Assembly: GCA_016880375.1 (NCBI GenBank)
Contig: JAEHDO010000011.1
Location: forward strand, 1 to 5,542
Source of the DNA: Betaproteobacteria bacterium
GTDB lineage: Bacteria; Pseudomonadota; Gammaproteobacteria; Burkholderiales; Rhodocyclaceae
Direction: 5' to 3'
DNA: 5,542 bases
Positions 1-5,542 of the stretch are shown here, piece by piece; position 1 is the stretch's first letter, and every line of letters starts with the position of its first letter. The position numbers were made by a program, and so were the translations under genes. Under the pieces are notes generated by a model. The model saw only the letters and a list, made by a program, of their open reading frames with translations. It ran no database searches and was not told the DNA's origin.

Positions 1-332
1 AACCCTCCCGCCACGTCGAGCCCGCCTTCGGTGGTGAGTTCCTGCCGCCGTTCCGGGACGAAGCAGACGTCATGGGGGCGGATGCGCAAGGCGAAGGCCA
101 CCATCTCGTCGGTGACGGCGGCTTCCAGATTCATGCGGGTCTTCAGCTTGCCGCGCAGGATCTCTACGTCGCGATCCTGGATATGTCGACGATCTTCCCT
201 CAGGTGCAGGGTGATGAGGTCCGCCCCGCTCTCCTCCGCCAGCAATGCCGCACGAACGGGATCGGGGTAGTGTGTGCCGCGCGCCTGGCGCAGTGTCGCC
301 ACGTGGTCGATATTGACGCCGAGTTCTATCAT
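1..332 (-). CDS. pdxJ: Pyridoxine 5'-phosphate synthase (PdxJ), 3'-truncated by the window edge
   Basis: PdxJ is a cytosolic TIM-barrel enzyme that condenses 1-deoxyxylulose 5-phosphate with 3-amino-2-oxopropyl phosphate to give pyridoxine 5'-phosphate, the last ring-forming step of the DXP-dependent vitamin B6 pathway. The first 110 residues of about 240 are visible: [20 protein letters not shown]... to ...[11 protein letters not shown]. Active-site residues by comparison with E. coli: His43 and Glu70 (E. coli His45, Glu72), plus substrate-binding Asn7, Arg18, Arg45, His50 and Thr100. [13 protein letters not shown] (44-56) is the family signature. The catalytic donor histidine near 191 lies beyond the window. 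The ATG at 332 begins the conserved sequence, 20 bases after the recO stop, but lacks a clear ribosome binding site. An in-frame GTG at 356 overlaps the recO stop (GTGA) and would add eight residues, MTKANPSG. In E. coli acpS follows pdxJ; it cannot be seen here. Confidence 0.96.
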   Translation of the reverse strand, partial: MIELGVNIDHVATLRQARGTHYPDPVRAALLAEESGADLITLHLREDRRHIQDRDVEILRGKLKTRMNLEAAVTDEMVAFALRIRPHDVCFVPERRQELTTEGGLDVAGG

Positions 333-343
333 CCCAGAGGGAT
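331..343 (-). other. Small inverted repeat covering the pdxJ start codon
   Basis: The minus strand reads ATCCC-TCT-GGGAT, a perfect 5-base inverted repeat with a 3-base loop. The last two bases of the 3' arm are the A and T of the ATG at 332-330. If it forms in the mRNA it would partly hide the pdxJ start. The recO stop lies ten bases upstream of the repeat, so ribosomes ending recO could open it. A 5-bp stem is short and could be chance. Confidence 0.35.
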
Positions 344-352
344 TTGCTTTGG

Positions 353-1081
353 TCACAATTCCTGCAACTCCATGAAGACGCGGCGCGAGCTCAAACGCTG
401 GCCGCCGAGGTAATGCTGGATCAGGGTGCGCATCAACTGCTTGCACTGTGCGAGCGTTTCGGCATCGCTGAAATCATCCTGCGCAATGGCCAGCAGGGCC
501 CGCCCGGAAAAGGATTCGGCTTCGCACGCATCCCCGCCCAGAAGAACCGGACCCCGCTCCACGACGTAAGCGTAGCGCTTTTGCGGCTCAACCGGCCAGC
601 CGTTTTCCGCCTCACGATCCAAGGTCAGACCGTAACCCAATTCCTTCAGCAGCGTCTTTTCGAACCGCCTCAGGGAAGCCTGGCTCGGCTCGCCGATCGC
701 CAGGGCGTGTACGGCGCAGGCATAGGCCTGAAACAGCGCCGGATGCGCATCTTCGCGCGGCAGCAGCTTGAGGAGCAGTTCGTTCATGTAATAACCGAGC
801 AACAGCGCCTGCGCCTGCAGCAGCGGCTGGCCGCCGACCCATTCGACCTTGGCCAGAGTGCGCATCTCGCCCTGCCCGAACCAGCCCAGTTCAATCGGCT
901 GGAAAGCCATCAGCAGTCCGCGCATCACCGAGCGCGGCCGGCGGGCACCCCGTGCCACCAGGGCAATCCTGCCGTGGTCCCGGCTGAAGGCCTCGACGAT
1001 CAGGCTGGTCTCGCGGAAAGGGTAGGAATGCAGGACATACGCTGCCTGCCCATCCACCCTAGCCTTCCCCGCCCCGCTCAT
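353..1081 (-). CDS. recO: DNA repair protein RecO
   Basis: RecO works with RecR (and RecF) to displace SSB and load RecA on single-stranded DNA in gap repair, and it can anneal complementary strands. The protein has 242 residues, the same as E. coli RecO. An N-terminal OB-fold spans roughly 12-82: [20 protein letters not shown], then [15 protein letters not shown] (37-51), with basic residues suited to DNA binding. A helical C-terminal domain follows, with [11 protein letters not shown] (97-107), [16 protein letters not shown] (137-152) and [16 protein letters not shown] (224-239). These match positions conserved in E. coli RecO (YINELL, LRRFELALLGHLGYGV, YLGGKPLKSRELF). There is no zinc-binding cysteine cluster of the kind seen in some RecO proteins. 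The ATG at 1081 overlaps the era stop (ATGA), with a modest GGA five bases upstream. The stop is TGA at 355-353. Confidence 0.96.
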   Translation of the reverse strand: MSGAGKARVDGQAAYVLHSYPFRETSLIVEAFSRDHGRIALVARGARRPRSVMRGLLMAFQPIELGWFGQGEMRTLAKVEWVGGQPLLQAQALLLGYYMNELLLKLLPREDAHPALFQAYACAVHALAIGEPSQASLRRFEKTLLKELGYGLTLDREAENGWPVEPQKRYAYVVERGPVLLGGDACEAESFSGRALLAIAQDDFSDAETLAQCKQLMRTLIQHYLGGQRLSSRRVFMELQEL

Positions 1082-1971
1082 TCGTATCCGAGGCTCTTCA
1101 ACGCCCGCTCGTCATCCGCCCAGCCGCCTTTGACCTTGACCCAAACCTCGAGGAATACCTTGCCGTCGAATAGTTTCTCAAGGTCGCGCCGCGCGTCGCT
1201 GGCAATGGCTTTCAGCTGCTCGCCGCCCTTGCCGATGACGATCGCCTTGTGCGCCGGCCTGTCCACGATGATCGCCGCATGGATCCGTCGCAGCGTGCCT
1301 TCCAATTCAAAGCGCTCGATCTCGACCGTCATGCCGTAGGGCAGTTCCTCGCCGAGGCGCCGGAACAGTTTCTCACGCAGGAATTCGGCTGCAAGAAAAC
1401 GTTCGCTGCGATCGGTCAGGTCGTCTTCGCCGAAGAGCGGAGCCGATTCGGGCAGGTAGCGGCCGGCCGCATCGAGCAAAGCCTCCCCGCCTGTGCCGTT
1501 TGCCGCGCACACCGGGACAATTTCGGCAAAGGGGAAAGTCTTGGCCATGTCCGCCATGAAAGGCAGCAAGCGCTTCTTGTCTGCCAGGCGGTCGATCTTG
1601 TTGATCACCAGCAGCACTTTTTTGCCTTCCGGGATCATCGCCAGGATGCGTTTGTCGTCGTCCGTATAGCGTCCCGCCTCGATCACCAGCAGGACGACGT
1701 CGACATCGTGCAGGGCCTGCGACACGCCCCGGTTCATCAGGCGGTTCAGCGCATTCTTGTGCTTGATCTGGAAGCCGGGCGTATCAACGAAAATGAACTG
1801 TTGCCCGGGCCGTGTCAGCACGCCGGTAATGCGATGGCGCGTCGTCTGCGCCTTGCGCGAAACGATGCTGATCTTCTGGCCGATCAGGCGGTTGAGCAGG
1901 GTCGACTTGCCCACGTTCGGCCGGCCGACGATGGCAAGGTGGCCGCAGCGGTATCCTTCCGGCGCGTTCAT
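1078..1971 (-). CDS. era: GTPase Era, 30S ribosome assembly factor
   Basis: Era is an essential Ras-like GTPase with a KH domain. It binds the 3' end of 16S rRNA and helps 30S maturation. The protein has 297 residues (E. coli 301). G1 GRPNVGKST is at 16-24; the switch I region QTTRHRITG at 42-50; G3 DTPG at 63-66; G4 NKID at 124-127. The G5 region reads VPVCAANG around 152-159, with Cys155 where Era usually has serine. The C-terminal KH domain carries the loop GKGG at 247-250 and ends with the conserved [20 protein letters not shown]. The ATG at 1971 is chosen because it starts the conserved sequence and overlaps the rnc stop as ATGA. A frame extension to 2076 would add 35 unrelated residues inside rnc. 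The stop again overlaps the recO ATG by 4 bp. The order rnc-era-recO is the well-known conserved operon. Confidence 0.98.
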   Translation of the reverse strand: MNAPEGYRCGHLAIVGRPNVGKSTLLNRLIGQKISIVSRKAQTTRHRITGVLTRPGQQFIFVDTPGFQIKHKNALNRLMNRGVSQALHDVDVVLLVIEAGRYTDDDKRILAMIPEGKKVLLVINKIDRLADKKRLLPFMADMAKTFPFAEIVPVCAANGTGGEALLDAAGRYLPESAPLFGEDDLTDRSERFLAAEFLREKLFRRLGEELPYGMTVEIERFELEGTLRRIHAAIIVDRPAHKAIVIGKGGEQLKAIASDARRDLEKLFDGKVFLEVWVKVKGGWADDERALKSLGYE

Positions 1972-2654
1972 TTCTCGCCGGTTTGCTCGAGGGCGCGTCT
2001 GGCGGCTTCCTGTTCCGCAGCTCGCCGGCTCGAACCCCGGCCGACAGTGGAGATGCCGAGCTCCGGGATCAGGCATTCGACCTCGAATTCCTGGGCGTGG
2101 GCCTCACCGTGGGTGGCGCGCAACTGATATTGCGGCAAGGCCAGCCGGCGGCCCTGCAGGAACTCCTGTAATGCTGTCTTGGCATCCTTGCCGGAATGCC
2201 TGGGATCCAGGTTGGCCAGGAAGGGCCCGAAGAGCCGGAGTATCGTCTTGCGGGCCTGCTCGAAGCCGCCATCGACGAAGACTGCGCCGAACATGGCCTC
2301 CAGCGCGTCGGCGAGAATCGAGGGACGGCGAAATCCGCCGCTCTTCAGTTCCCCCTCCCCGAGGCGCAACTGCTCGCCGAGTCCAAACTGCTGTGCAATT
2401 TCCGCCAGGGTCTCCTGCCGCACCAGATTGGCACGCAGCCGGGACAGGTCGCCTTCGCGCACTTCCGAAAAGCGCTCATACAAGGCTTGGGCGATGACGC
2501 AGTTGAGCACGCTGTCGCCGAGGAATTCCAGGCGCTCATTGTGCGAGGCGCTGAAGCTGCGATGCGTCAGCGCCTGATCCAGAATGCTCCGGCTGCCGAA
2601 AACGTAGCCAATGGCACGCTCAATCGATGGCAGGCTCATGCACCCGCGGCTCAC
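1968..2654 (-). CDS. rnc: Ribonuclease III
   Basis: RNase III is a Mg-dependent double-strand-specific endoribonuclease. It cuts the 30S pre-rRNA stems and regulates selected mRNAs. The 228-residue frame begins at GTG 2654; E. coli RNase III has 226. The signature [11 protein letters not shown] spans 38-48, with metal and catalytic residues Glu40, Glu43 and Asp47. [10 protein letters not shown] at 114-123 supplies Asp116 and Glu119. [10 protein letters not shown] at 101-110 is also typical. The double-stranded RNA-binding domain covers about 155-226, including [19 protein letters not shown] and [16 protein letters not shown]. The start is uncertain: GTG at 2654 gives a 4-bp GTGA overlap with the upstream stop, matching the next two junctions, whereas ATG at 2639 gives a 223-residue [12 protein letters not shown]... 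that fits the family equally well. Neither has a strong ribosome binding site. The stop overlaps the era ATG by 4 bp. Confidence 0.97.
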   Translation of the reverse strand: MSRGCMSLPSIERAIGYVFGSRSILDQALTHRSFSASHNERLEFLGDSVLNCVIAQALYERFSEVREGDLSRLRANLVRQETLAEIAQQFGLGEQLRLGEGELKSGGFRRPSILADALEAMFGAVFVDGGFEQARKTILRLFGPFLANLDPRHSGKDAKTALQEFLQGRRLALPQYQLRATHGEAHAQEFEVECLIPELGISTVGRGSSRRAAEQEAARRALEQTGEK

Positions 2655-3019
2655 TCGATCGGACGTTTGCTGCCGGAACTGCTGCCCGCATAATCGATGA
2701 GAATGCTGACATTGCCGGCGATATTGATTTTTTTCGCATATTCGAAGGAAATGACGAGTTGATTGCCCTCCTTGGTCACCTCAAGATCAGCGCCGGAGAT
2801 GCTGGGCGTTTCGTCGACAGTGGCCTGGCGTTCGTAGGCATTGCGGACCTCTGTCACAGTTGTGGCCCCGCTGTTGGCAATGGTCTTGATGTGCTTGAGG
2901 ATCGTGTAGTACTCGATGACCGAGGGCACCACCTTCATGCCCACGACGGCGACGCCGATAACGATAGCACTGACCAGGATCAGGCCAATCAGGCTCAAAC
3001 CTCTCTGCTGTCTATTCAT
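2651..3019 (-). CDS. DUF4845 family single-pass membrane protein, function unknown
   Basis: This is a 122-residue protein of unknown function. Position between lepB and rnc and overall shape match the DUF4845 family (Pfam PF16137 from memory), whose members commonly sit at this place in beta- and gammaproteobacteria. The N-terminus is a short charged leader, MNRQQRG, followed by a hydrophobic helix at about 8-28 ([20 protein letters not shown]). It resembles a type IV prepilin leader with a possible cut after Gly7, but position +5 is Gly12 rather than the glutamate typical of pilins. The rest, about 29-122, is soluble and probably periplasmic, with a likely beta-rich end containing [19 protein letters not shown] and a Ser-rich tail. 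The ATG at 3019 is chosen because a strong AAGGAG lies six bases upstream. The stop TGA overlaps the rnc GTG by 4 bp. Coding status is well supported; any role in pilus or envelope biology would be speculation. Confidence 0.88.
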   Translation of the reverse strand: MNRQQRGLSLIGLILVSAIVIGVAVVGMKVVPSVIEYYTILKHIKTIANSGATTVTEVRNAYERQATVDETPSISGADLEVTKEGNQLVISFEYAKKINIAGNVSILIDYAGSSSGSKRPIE

Positions 3020-3025
3020 TCCGCG

Positions 3026-3031
3026 CTCCTT
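3026..3031 (-). promoter_or_regulatory. Ribosome binding site of the DUF4845 gene
   Basis: The minus strand reads AAGGAG, close to the ideal Shine-Dalgarno sequence, six bases before the ATG at 3019. Its first A is the last base of the lepB TGA stop. It supports the ATG at 3019 over the longer frame that reaches back to 3193 inside lepB. The geometry copies the lepA/lepB junction. Confidence 0.75.
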
Positions 3032-3819
3032 CAGTGGAAGCTGCCGATACGTTTCAAGTCGCCAAAATTGAACCAGATCAGGAAGGCCTTGCCGACGATG
3101 TTCTGATCCGGCACGAACCCCCATACCCGGCTGTCGCTGCTGGCATCGCGATTGTCGCCCATGACGAAGTAATGGCCCTCGGGGACATCGCAAATCACGC
3201 CGGAGCTATTGTAGATGCATTTGTCGCGGCCGGGAAACTGCATGACCTGGGTGACGAAGGCGGGCGCGTCCTTGTCCAGGATGATCTTGTGCTCGATATC
3301 GCCGAGTTTTTCTTGATACTGGAAAGAATAGTACAAGCGGTCGGGATGAAGATAATCTGGCTGTCTGGCCACCGCCACCTCGTTTCCATTGATGAACAGG
3401 CGCTTGTTCTGCCAGGCTACCTTGTCGCCGGGGAGGCCGACCACGCGCTTGATGTAATCCAAGGACGGATCCTCCGGCCAACGGAATACCATGACATCTC
3501 CGCGCCGGGGGGTATTCAGATCCAAAACCTTCTTGTTGATGACCGGCAGGCGGATGCCGTATGTATATTTGTTCACCAGGATGAAGTCGCCCACCAGCAG
3601 CGTTGGGATCATCGAACCAGAGGGTATCTTGAACGGTTCCACCAGAAAGGATCGCAGGAGAAACACGACCAGGATCACCGGGAAAAAGCTGGCACCATAC
3701 TCCACCCACCATGGCTCCTTTGCATCAGGGCGCCGGCGTTTTTTCATCAGCATCACGTCGAGCAGCCAGATGGCGCCGGTAGCGACCGTGAGCAGGAAAA
3801 GAATGAGGGCGAAGTTCAA
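3031..3819 (-). CDS. lepB: Signal peptidase I (LepB), TTG start
   Basis: Signal peptidase I is a membrane-bound Ser/Lys protease that cleaves signal peptides from Sec- and Tat-exported proteins on the periplasmic side. From the TTG start the protein is 262 residues, MNFALILFLLTVATGAIWLL..., which fits my recollection of betaproteobacterial LepB N-termini. Two membrane segments are visible at about 3-24 and 42-60, separated by a basic stretch KKRRR (26-30). Family boxes follow in order: PSGSM at 66-70 with nucleophile Ser69; YIKRVVGLPGDKV at 122-134 with general base Lys124; GDNRDASSDSR at 221-231. Cys201 and Cys210 could form a disulfide like the one in E. coli LepB. E. coli LepB is longer (324 aa). 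An open frame continues upstream into lepA, but its only ATG (at 3891) would overlap lepA by about 60 bases and add a highly basic, unrelated N-terminus, so I reject it. The TGA stop is 11 bases from the DUF4845 start. Function is certain, the start fairly so. Confidence 0.96.
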   Translation of the reverse strand: MNFALILFLLTVATGAIWLLDVMLMKKRRRPDAKEPWWVEYGASFFPVILVVFLLRSFLVEPFKIPSGSMIPTLLVGDFILVNKYTYGIRLPVINKKVLDLNTPRRGDVMVFRWPEDPSLDYIKRVVGLPGDKVAWQNKRLFINGNEVAVARQPDYLHPDRLYYSFQYQEKLGDIEHKIILDKDAPAFVTQVMQFPGRDKCIYNSSGVICDVPEGHYFVMGDNRDASSDSRVWGFVPDQNIVGKAFLIWFNFGDLKRIGSFH

Positions 3820-3825
3820 GATGGG

Positions 3826-3831
3826 TTCCCT
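3826..3831 (-). promoter_or_regulatory. Ribosome binding site of lepB, decides the TTG start
   Basis: The minus strand reads AGGGAA across these bases, six bases before a TTG codon. The motif overlaps the lepA TAG stop (3832-3830), so a ribosome ending lepA stands on the lepB binding site. No ATG or GTG near this point is in the lepB frame, so this site is the main support for the TTG start. Confidence 0.65.
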
Positions 3832-5542
3832 ATTTTGAGTCGACACGCAGAACGGCCAGAAACGCCTCCTGCGGAATCTCGACGCTACCAACCTGCTTCA
3901 TGCGTTTCTTGCCTGCTTTCTGCTTCTCCAGCAGCTTGCGCTTGCGGGTAATGTCGCCGCCATAGCATTTCGCCAGGACGTTCTTGCGCAGGGCCTTGAT
4001 GTTCTCGCGGGCGATGATGGTTGAGCCGATGGCTGCCTGAATGGCCACGTCGTACATCTGGCGGGGGATCAGTTCGCGCATTTTCGAGGCCAGTTCGCGT
4101 CCTCGGTACTGGGCATTTGCACGATGCACGATGACGGAAAGCGCATCCACGCGGTCGCCGTTGATGAGGATGTCGAGCTTGACAACGTCGGCCGAACGAT
4201 ACTCCTTGAATTCGTAGTCCAGCGAGGCGTAGCCGCGCGAGACGGACTTAAGCTTATCGAAGAAGTCCATTACCACCTCAGCCATGGGCATGTCGTAAGT
4301 GAGCATGACCTGGCGACCGTGGTAATGCAGGTTTACCTGCCCCCCCCTTTTTTGTTCGCACAGCGTGATGACTGCGCCAAGATAGTCCTGCGGCACGAAA
4401 ACCGTCGTCGTAATGATCGGCTCGCGGATTTCCTCGACCTTGGACGAATCCGGCAATTTGGAAGGATTCTCCACAGTGAGCACGGAACCATCGCGCATCA
4501 AGACCTCATAGACCACTGTCGGGGCTGTCGTGATGAGGTCCATGTCGTATTCGCGTTCGAGGCGTTCCTGCACGATCTCCATATGCAGCAAACCAAGGAA
4601 ACCACAGCGAAAGCCGAACCCCAGTGCTTGCGACACCTCTGGTTCGTACTGGAGCGAAGCATCGTTCAGCTTGAGCTTCTCGAGGGCCTCGCGCAGGGCA
4701 TCGTACTGATTCGCCTCGATCGGGTAGAGCCCAGCGAAGACCTGCGGCTTGATTTCCTTGAAGCCGGGAAGCGGCTCTGAGGCACGGCGATCGGCCAAGG
4801 TCACCGTATCGCCGACCTTGGCGGCTTTCAGTTCCTTGATGCCGGCAATGATGAAGCCGACCTCTCCTGCCGACAGGGCAATGCGTGCTTGGGATTTCGG
4901 TGTGAACACCCCGACCTGTTCGCACAGGTACTGCGAATCCGCGGCCATCAGCAGGATCCTGTCCTTCGGGCGCAGGACTCCATCCACCACCCGAACCAGC
5001 ATCACCACGCCGACATAGTTGTCGAACCAGGAATCGATGATGAGCGCCTTCAGGGGTGCGGCCGGATCGCCTTCGGGCGCCGGGATGCGGGCAATGATGG
5101 CTTCGAGGATATCCTCCACCCCCAGACCGGTTTTGGCGCTGGCAAGGATGGCATCGGTGGCATCGATGCCGATCACGTCCTCGATCTCCTCGCGGGCCCG
5201 ATCGGGATCCGCCGCCGGCAGATCGATCTTGTTCAATACCGGGACGACCTCGACCCCCTGCTCGAGGGCCGTATAGCAGTTGGCGACGGTCTGCGCTTCA
5301 ACCCCCTGCGAGGCATCCACGACCAACAGCGCACCTTCGCAGGCGGACAGCGAGCGCGACACTTCGTAGGAGAAATCGACATGCCCTGGCGTGTCGATCA
5401 GGTTGAGGTTGTAGATGCCTCCGTCGCGCGCCTTGTACTGCAGGGACGCCGTCTGCGCCTTGATGGTGATGCCCCGCTCCCGCTCGATATCCATCGAATC
5501 GAGAACCTGCGCTTCCATCTCTCGCTCCGACAGGCCGCCGCA
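3830..5542 (-). CDS. lepA: Elongation factor 4 (LepA), ribosomal GTPase, 5'-truncated by the window edge
   Basis: LepA/EF4 is a translational GTPase that binds the 70S ribosome. It was described as a back-translocase and is also linked to initiation and 30S maturation. The frame is open to the window edge: 570 residues are visible, beginning [12 protein letters not shown]. By comparison with E. coli LepA (599 aa) about 27 N-terminal residues are missing, including the P-loop (AHIDHGKST). Visible motifs, numbered from the first complete codon: switch I RGITIK at 23-28; G3 DTPGHVDF at 50-57, with His54 equivalent to the catalytic His81 of E. coli; G4 NKID at 104-107; G5 SAK at 135-137. The EF-G-like domains follow, with [16 protein letters not shown] and later [11 protein letters not shown]. 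The LepA-specific C-terminal domain contains [20 protein letters not shown] and a basic KKRMKQ segment. The stop is TAG at 3832-3830, and lepB starts 10 bases downstream. Codons for residues 397-401 lie in an A6G8 homopolymer block. Identification is essentially certain; only the start is unseen. Confidence 0.98.
   Translation of the reverse strand, partial: CGGLSEREMEAQVLDSMDIERERGITIKAQTASLQYKARDGGIYNLNLIDTPGHVDFSYEVSRSLSACEGALLVVDASQGVEAQTVANCYTALEQGVEVVPVLNKIDLPAADPDRAREEIEDVIGIDATDAILASAKTGLGVEDILEAIIARIPAPEGDPAAPLKALIIDSWFDNYVGVVMLVRVVDGVLRPKDRILLMAADSQYLCEQVGVFTPKSQARIALSAGEVGFIIAGIKELKAAKVGDTVTLADRRASEPLPGFKEIKPQVFAGLYPIEANQYDALREALEKLKLNDASLQYEPEVSQALGFGFRCGFLGLLHMEIVQERLEREYDMDLITTAPTVVYEVLMRDGSVLTVENPSKLPDSSKVEEIREPIITTTVFVPQDYLGAVITLCEQKRGGQVNLHYHGRQVMLTYDMPMAEVVMDFFDKLKSVSRGYASLDYEFKEYRSADVVKLDILINGDRVDALSVIVHRANAQYRGRELASKMRELIPRQMYDVAIQAAIGSTIIARENIKALRKNVLAKCYGGDITRKRKLLEKQKAGKKRMKQVGSVEIPQEAFLAVLRVDSK
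4340..4353 (-). repeat. A6G8 homopolymer block inside lepA
   Basis: On the coding strand six A are followed directly by eight G; the plus strand reads C8T6. The block is read as CAA AAA AGG GGG GGG, giving Gln-Lys-Arg-Gly-Gly at visible LepA residues 397-401. Such mononucleotide runs can cause polymerase slippage during replication, transcription or sequencing. The loss of one G gives a TAA stop two codons after the glycines. The gain of one G gives about 20 altered residues and then TGA. The sequence as given keeps lepA open, so the run is in frame here. Confidence 0.85.

Noticed and set aside
1972..2076. N-terminal extension of Era to an ATG at 2076
   Set aside because: The extra 35 residues lie inside rnc, are unlike Era, and the ATG at 1971 begins the conserved sequence with a 4-bp overlap.
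344..2127. Two plus-strand open frames (331 and 292 codons) opposite recO, era and rnc
   Set aside because: They are complements of well-identified genes with low-complexity Arg/Gln-rich translations, so they are shadows.
2728..2734. A7 run (coding strand) in the DUF4845 gene as a frameshift site
   Set aside because: It is read GCG AAA AAA ATC, which does not form an X_XXY_YYZ slippery heptamer in frame; it encodes two Lys at a place where the family is Lys-rich, and no alternative product is evident.
3020..3193. N-terminal extension of the DUF4845 protein to an ATG at 3193
   Set aside because: It would overlap lepB by about 160 bases; a strong AAGGAG before the ATG at 3019 marks the real start.
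3034..3951. Long plus-strand open frame (305 codons) opposite lepB and the end of lepA
   Set aside because: It runs antisense to a clearly conserved gene, its translation resembles no family I know, and it has no binding site or operon context. High-GC coding DNA often leaves the opposite strand open.
4179..4205. Plus-strand TTGACA inside lepA, a possible antisense promoter
   Set aside because: The only TATAAT-like hexamers downstream are poor and sit 13-15 bases away, too close for a normal sigma-70 promoter.
1..5542. An undescribed defence, mobile or regulatory system
   Set aside because: Every base except short junctions is assigned to one of seven conserved genes; no repeats, insertion ends, toxin/antitoxin pairs or unusual composition were seen.

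Overview
This 5.5-kb window is a compact, single-strand stretch of bacterial chromosome. All genes lie on the minus strand and are transcribed from high to low coordinates: lepA (5' end cut off by the window), lepB, a DUF4845 membrane protein, rnc, era, recO and pdxJ (3' end cut off). E. coli has the same order, lepA-lepB-rnc-era-recO-pdxJ, but without the DUF4845 gene. The inserted DUF4845 gene, the LepB N-terminus (MNFALIL...), the PdxJ N-terminus ([20 protein letters not shown]) and the high GC content (roughly 60% by eye) suggest a betaproteobacterium, perhaps of the Rhodocyclales/Nitrosomonadales type. That placement is an inference from remembered family sequences, not from a search.

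Layout. Positions 5542-3830 hold the C-terminal ~570 residues of LepA/EF4. Ten bases later lepB (signal peptidase I) starts at a TTG. Eleven bases after lepB comes a 122-residue DUF4845 protein. From there the genes overlap by exactly 4 bp: DUF4845/rnc (GTGA), rnc/era (ATGA) and era/recO (ATGA). At recO/pdxJ a GTGA overlap is also possible, but the conserved PdxJ start is an ATG 24 bases further on. There is no intergenic stretch longer than about 20 bases, no tRNA or rRNA gene, no mobile element, no CRISPR array, and no convincing internal promoter or terminator. The operon promoter and the end of the transcript must lie outside the window.

How the genes fit together. Three products act on ribosomes or their RNA: LepA is a ribosomal GTPase, RNase III processes pre-rRNA, and Era is a 16S/30S assembly GTPase. 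LepB removes signal peptides from exported proteins. RecO loads RecA in recombinational repair. PdxJ makes pyridoxine 5'-phosphate. The DUF4845 protein has no known function. The tight packing implies co-transcription and translational coupling.

I found no new biological system here; this is a conserved housekeeping operon. The points worth a second look are small-scale: an A6G8 homopolymer block inside lepA, a TTG start for lepB, a prepilin-like N-terminus on the DUF4845 protein, the run of 4-bp overlaps, an ambiguous and possibly structured start of pdxJ, and a cysteine in the Era G5 motif.
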